Shown here piece by piece: positions 63,176 to 64,000 of a DNA stretch of 64,000 nucleotides. The first letter of the stretch is position 1, and each line of letters starts with the position of its first letter. Origin of the DNA: JAKPUX01 sp035388125. Lineage in GTDB: Bacteria; Zhuqueibacterota; Zhuqueibacteria; Residuimicrobiales; Residuimicrobiaceae. The position numbers and the translations under genes are program-made. The stretch spans positions 1 through 64,000 of the forward strand of contig DAOOPF010000003.1 in NCBI GenBank assembly GCA_035388125.1. Reading direction: 5' to 3'. The notes beneath the pieces are model-generated. The model saw only the letters and a list, made by a program, of their open reading frames with translations. It was not told the DNA's origin and searched no databases.

Positions 63176-64000
63176 ATGCCGGCGAACAAAAAACATATCC
63201 TCATGATCCTGCAGGCGGATTATCCTCCGGATATCCGCCTGACCAAGGAGATCGCCGCCTTGACAGAGCAGGGATATAAGGTTTTCCTGCTCTGCAACAA
63301 CAAATCCGGCTGGCCGCGGCAGGAGGAGGTTGACGGCGCCACTGTGCTGCGGCTGCGCCATTGGGGTGCGCGCTGGACTCCGGTCCTCAACATCCCGCTC
63401 TTTTTCAATCCGCTCTGGCTGCGGGGCATCCGGCGGGCGATCCGCGAGCATGAGATCGGCGTGATCCATGTTCACGATCTGCCCCTGGCACTCTCGGCCA
63501 TCCGGGCCGGCCGCCGGTTCCGCATCCCGGTCGTCTTTGATGTGCACGAGAACTATCCGGAGGCGATGCGCATCTGGGGCCACAAAGGGATGTTCTGGTT
63601 CATTCTGCGCAATCCCTGGCTCTCGGAGAAGCTGGAGCGTTATTGCCTGCGCGCTGCTGATGCGGTGATCACCGTCTCGGAGGAGCACCGCGAGCTTTTT
63701 CTGCGGCAGGGTTTGCCCCCGGCGAAGGTCCACTTTGTCGGCAACACCGTGGACTATGAATCCTATCTGGAGATGACGATCGATCCGGAGATCGTCGCGC
63801 GCTATCAGCCCTGGTACGTTCTGGAGTATCTAGGAAAATTCGGCCCGGAGCGGGATCTCGAAACCGCCATCCGCGGCCTGCGCTTACTTCGCGCGGAGAT
63901 TCCCAATATCCGCCTGCTGCTGGTAGGGGACGGACCGAACGTCGCGGAGCTGCAGCGCTGCGCGCGGGAGGAGGGGGTGGAGGATCTGGTCGAGATCACG
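63176..64000 (+). CDS. Glycosyltransferase family 4, partial (runs off window)
   Basis: An ATG at 63176, five bases after the deacetylase stop, opens a frame that has no stop before the window ends (275 codons). HILMILQADYPPDIRLTKE opens a GT-B N-terminal half, VIHVHDLPLAL and FDVHENYPEAM are typical acceptor-domain segments of GT4 enzymes, and LLLVGDGPNVAEL begins the donor domain. The catalytic EX7E region lies beyond the edge. It belongs to the polysaccharide operon. Confidence 0.85.
   Translation, partial: MPANKKHILMILQADYPPDIRLTKEIAALTEQGYKVFLLCNNKSGWPRQEEVDGATVLRLRHWGARWTPVLNIPLFFNPLWLRGIRRAIREHEIGVIHVHDLPLALSAIRAGRRFRIPVVFDVHENYPEAMRIWGHKGMFWFILRNPWLSEKLERYCLRAADAVITVSEEHRELFLRQGLPPAKVHFVGNTVDYESYLEMTIDPEIVARYQPWYVLEYLGKFGPERDLETAIRGLRLLRAEIPNIRLLLVGDGPNVAELQRCAREEGVEDLVEIT

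Overview
The window looks like a draft-genome scaffold from a GC-rich (about 60% by eye), Gram-negative member of the Fibrobacterota-Chlorobiota-Bacteroidota (FCB) group. Evidence: a PorU-type C25 sortase (42448-46431), C-terminal 'NPNPFN...' sorting domains of type IX secretion (29421-30830 and 34849-35640), cohesin and dockerin modules in the same proteins, lipoproteins, and an O-antigen-type Wzx/Wzy/Wzz locus. Lineages such as KSB1, Calditrichota or Ignavibacteriota fit this mix, but the phylum is an inference. A run of exactly 100 N (19591-19690) is a scaffold gap. I see no tRNA, rRNA, CRISPR array or transposase.

Layout. 1-5489: translation and nucleotide-sugar housekeeping genes (prfA end, prmC, phosphohexomutase, RNase R, an FNR-like reductase). 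5571-6944: secreted subtilisin-like protease. 7072-15025: a nine-gene phosphate block with a PhoU fusion, PstS-C-A, two different PstB ATPases, a PlsC acyltransferase, DUF47 and a PiT permease. 15077-21522: cold-shock protein, SPFH/RHH pair, HI0933 flavoprotein, GNAT, parvulin lipoprotein, gap, phosphatase remnant, pyruvate kinase. 21693-29000: PtsN-like protein, PepT, lipoprotein, Cys-rich exported protein, TrmH-type methylase, FabL, glucan phosphorylase. 29421-35640: four exported cohesin/dockerin proteins. 35747-46431: UPF0316 protein, C69 dipeptidase, aminotransferase, PBP1C, RseC, PorU. 46454-55440 (minus): PLPBP, DivIVA, PNP, IleRS, DksA-like, LspA, hybrid kinase. 55661-64000: surface polysaccharide locus running off the end.

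How the parts fit. Both high-affinity (Pst) and low-affinity (PiT) phosphate uptake are encoded together with their likely regulators (PhoU, DUF47). PorU is the maturation sortase for type IX cargo, and the two cohesin proteins that carry sorting domains are plausible cargo; the two dockerin proteins between them lack that domain and may be held on the surface by cohesin-dockerin contacts. The last 8 kb encodes chain-length control, polymerase/ligase, flippase, sugar transaminase, two glycosyltransferases and a deacetylase for a lipopolysaccharide or capsule.

Most notable: (1) a PstB pair whose degenerate motifs are complementary, predicting one competent and one dead ATP site; (2) a PhoU fused to a low-molecular-weight phosphatase fold lacking both catalytic P-loop residues; (3) an IleRS with a swapped GxHH signature in place of HxGH, a feature tied to mupirocin hyper-resistance; (4) the cohesin/dockerin/sorting-domain cluster; (5) a hybrid kinase with an Asn-for-Asp N-terminal receiver.
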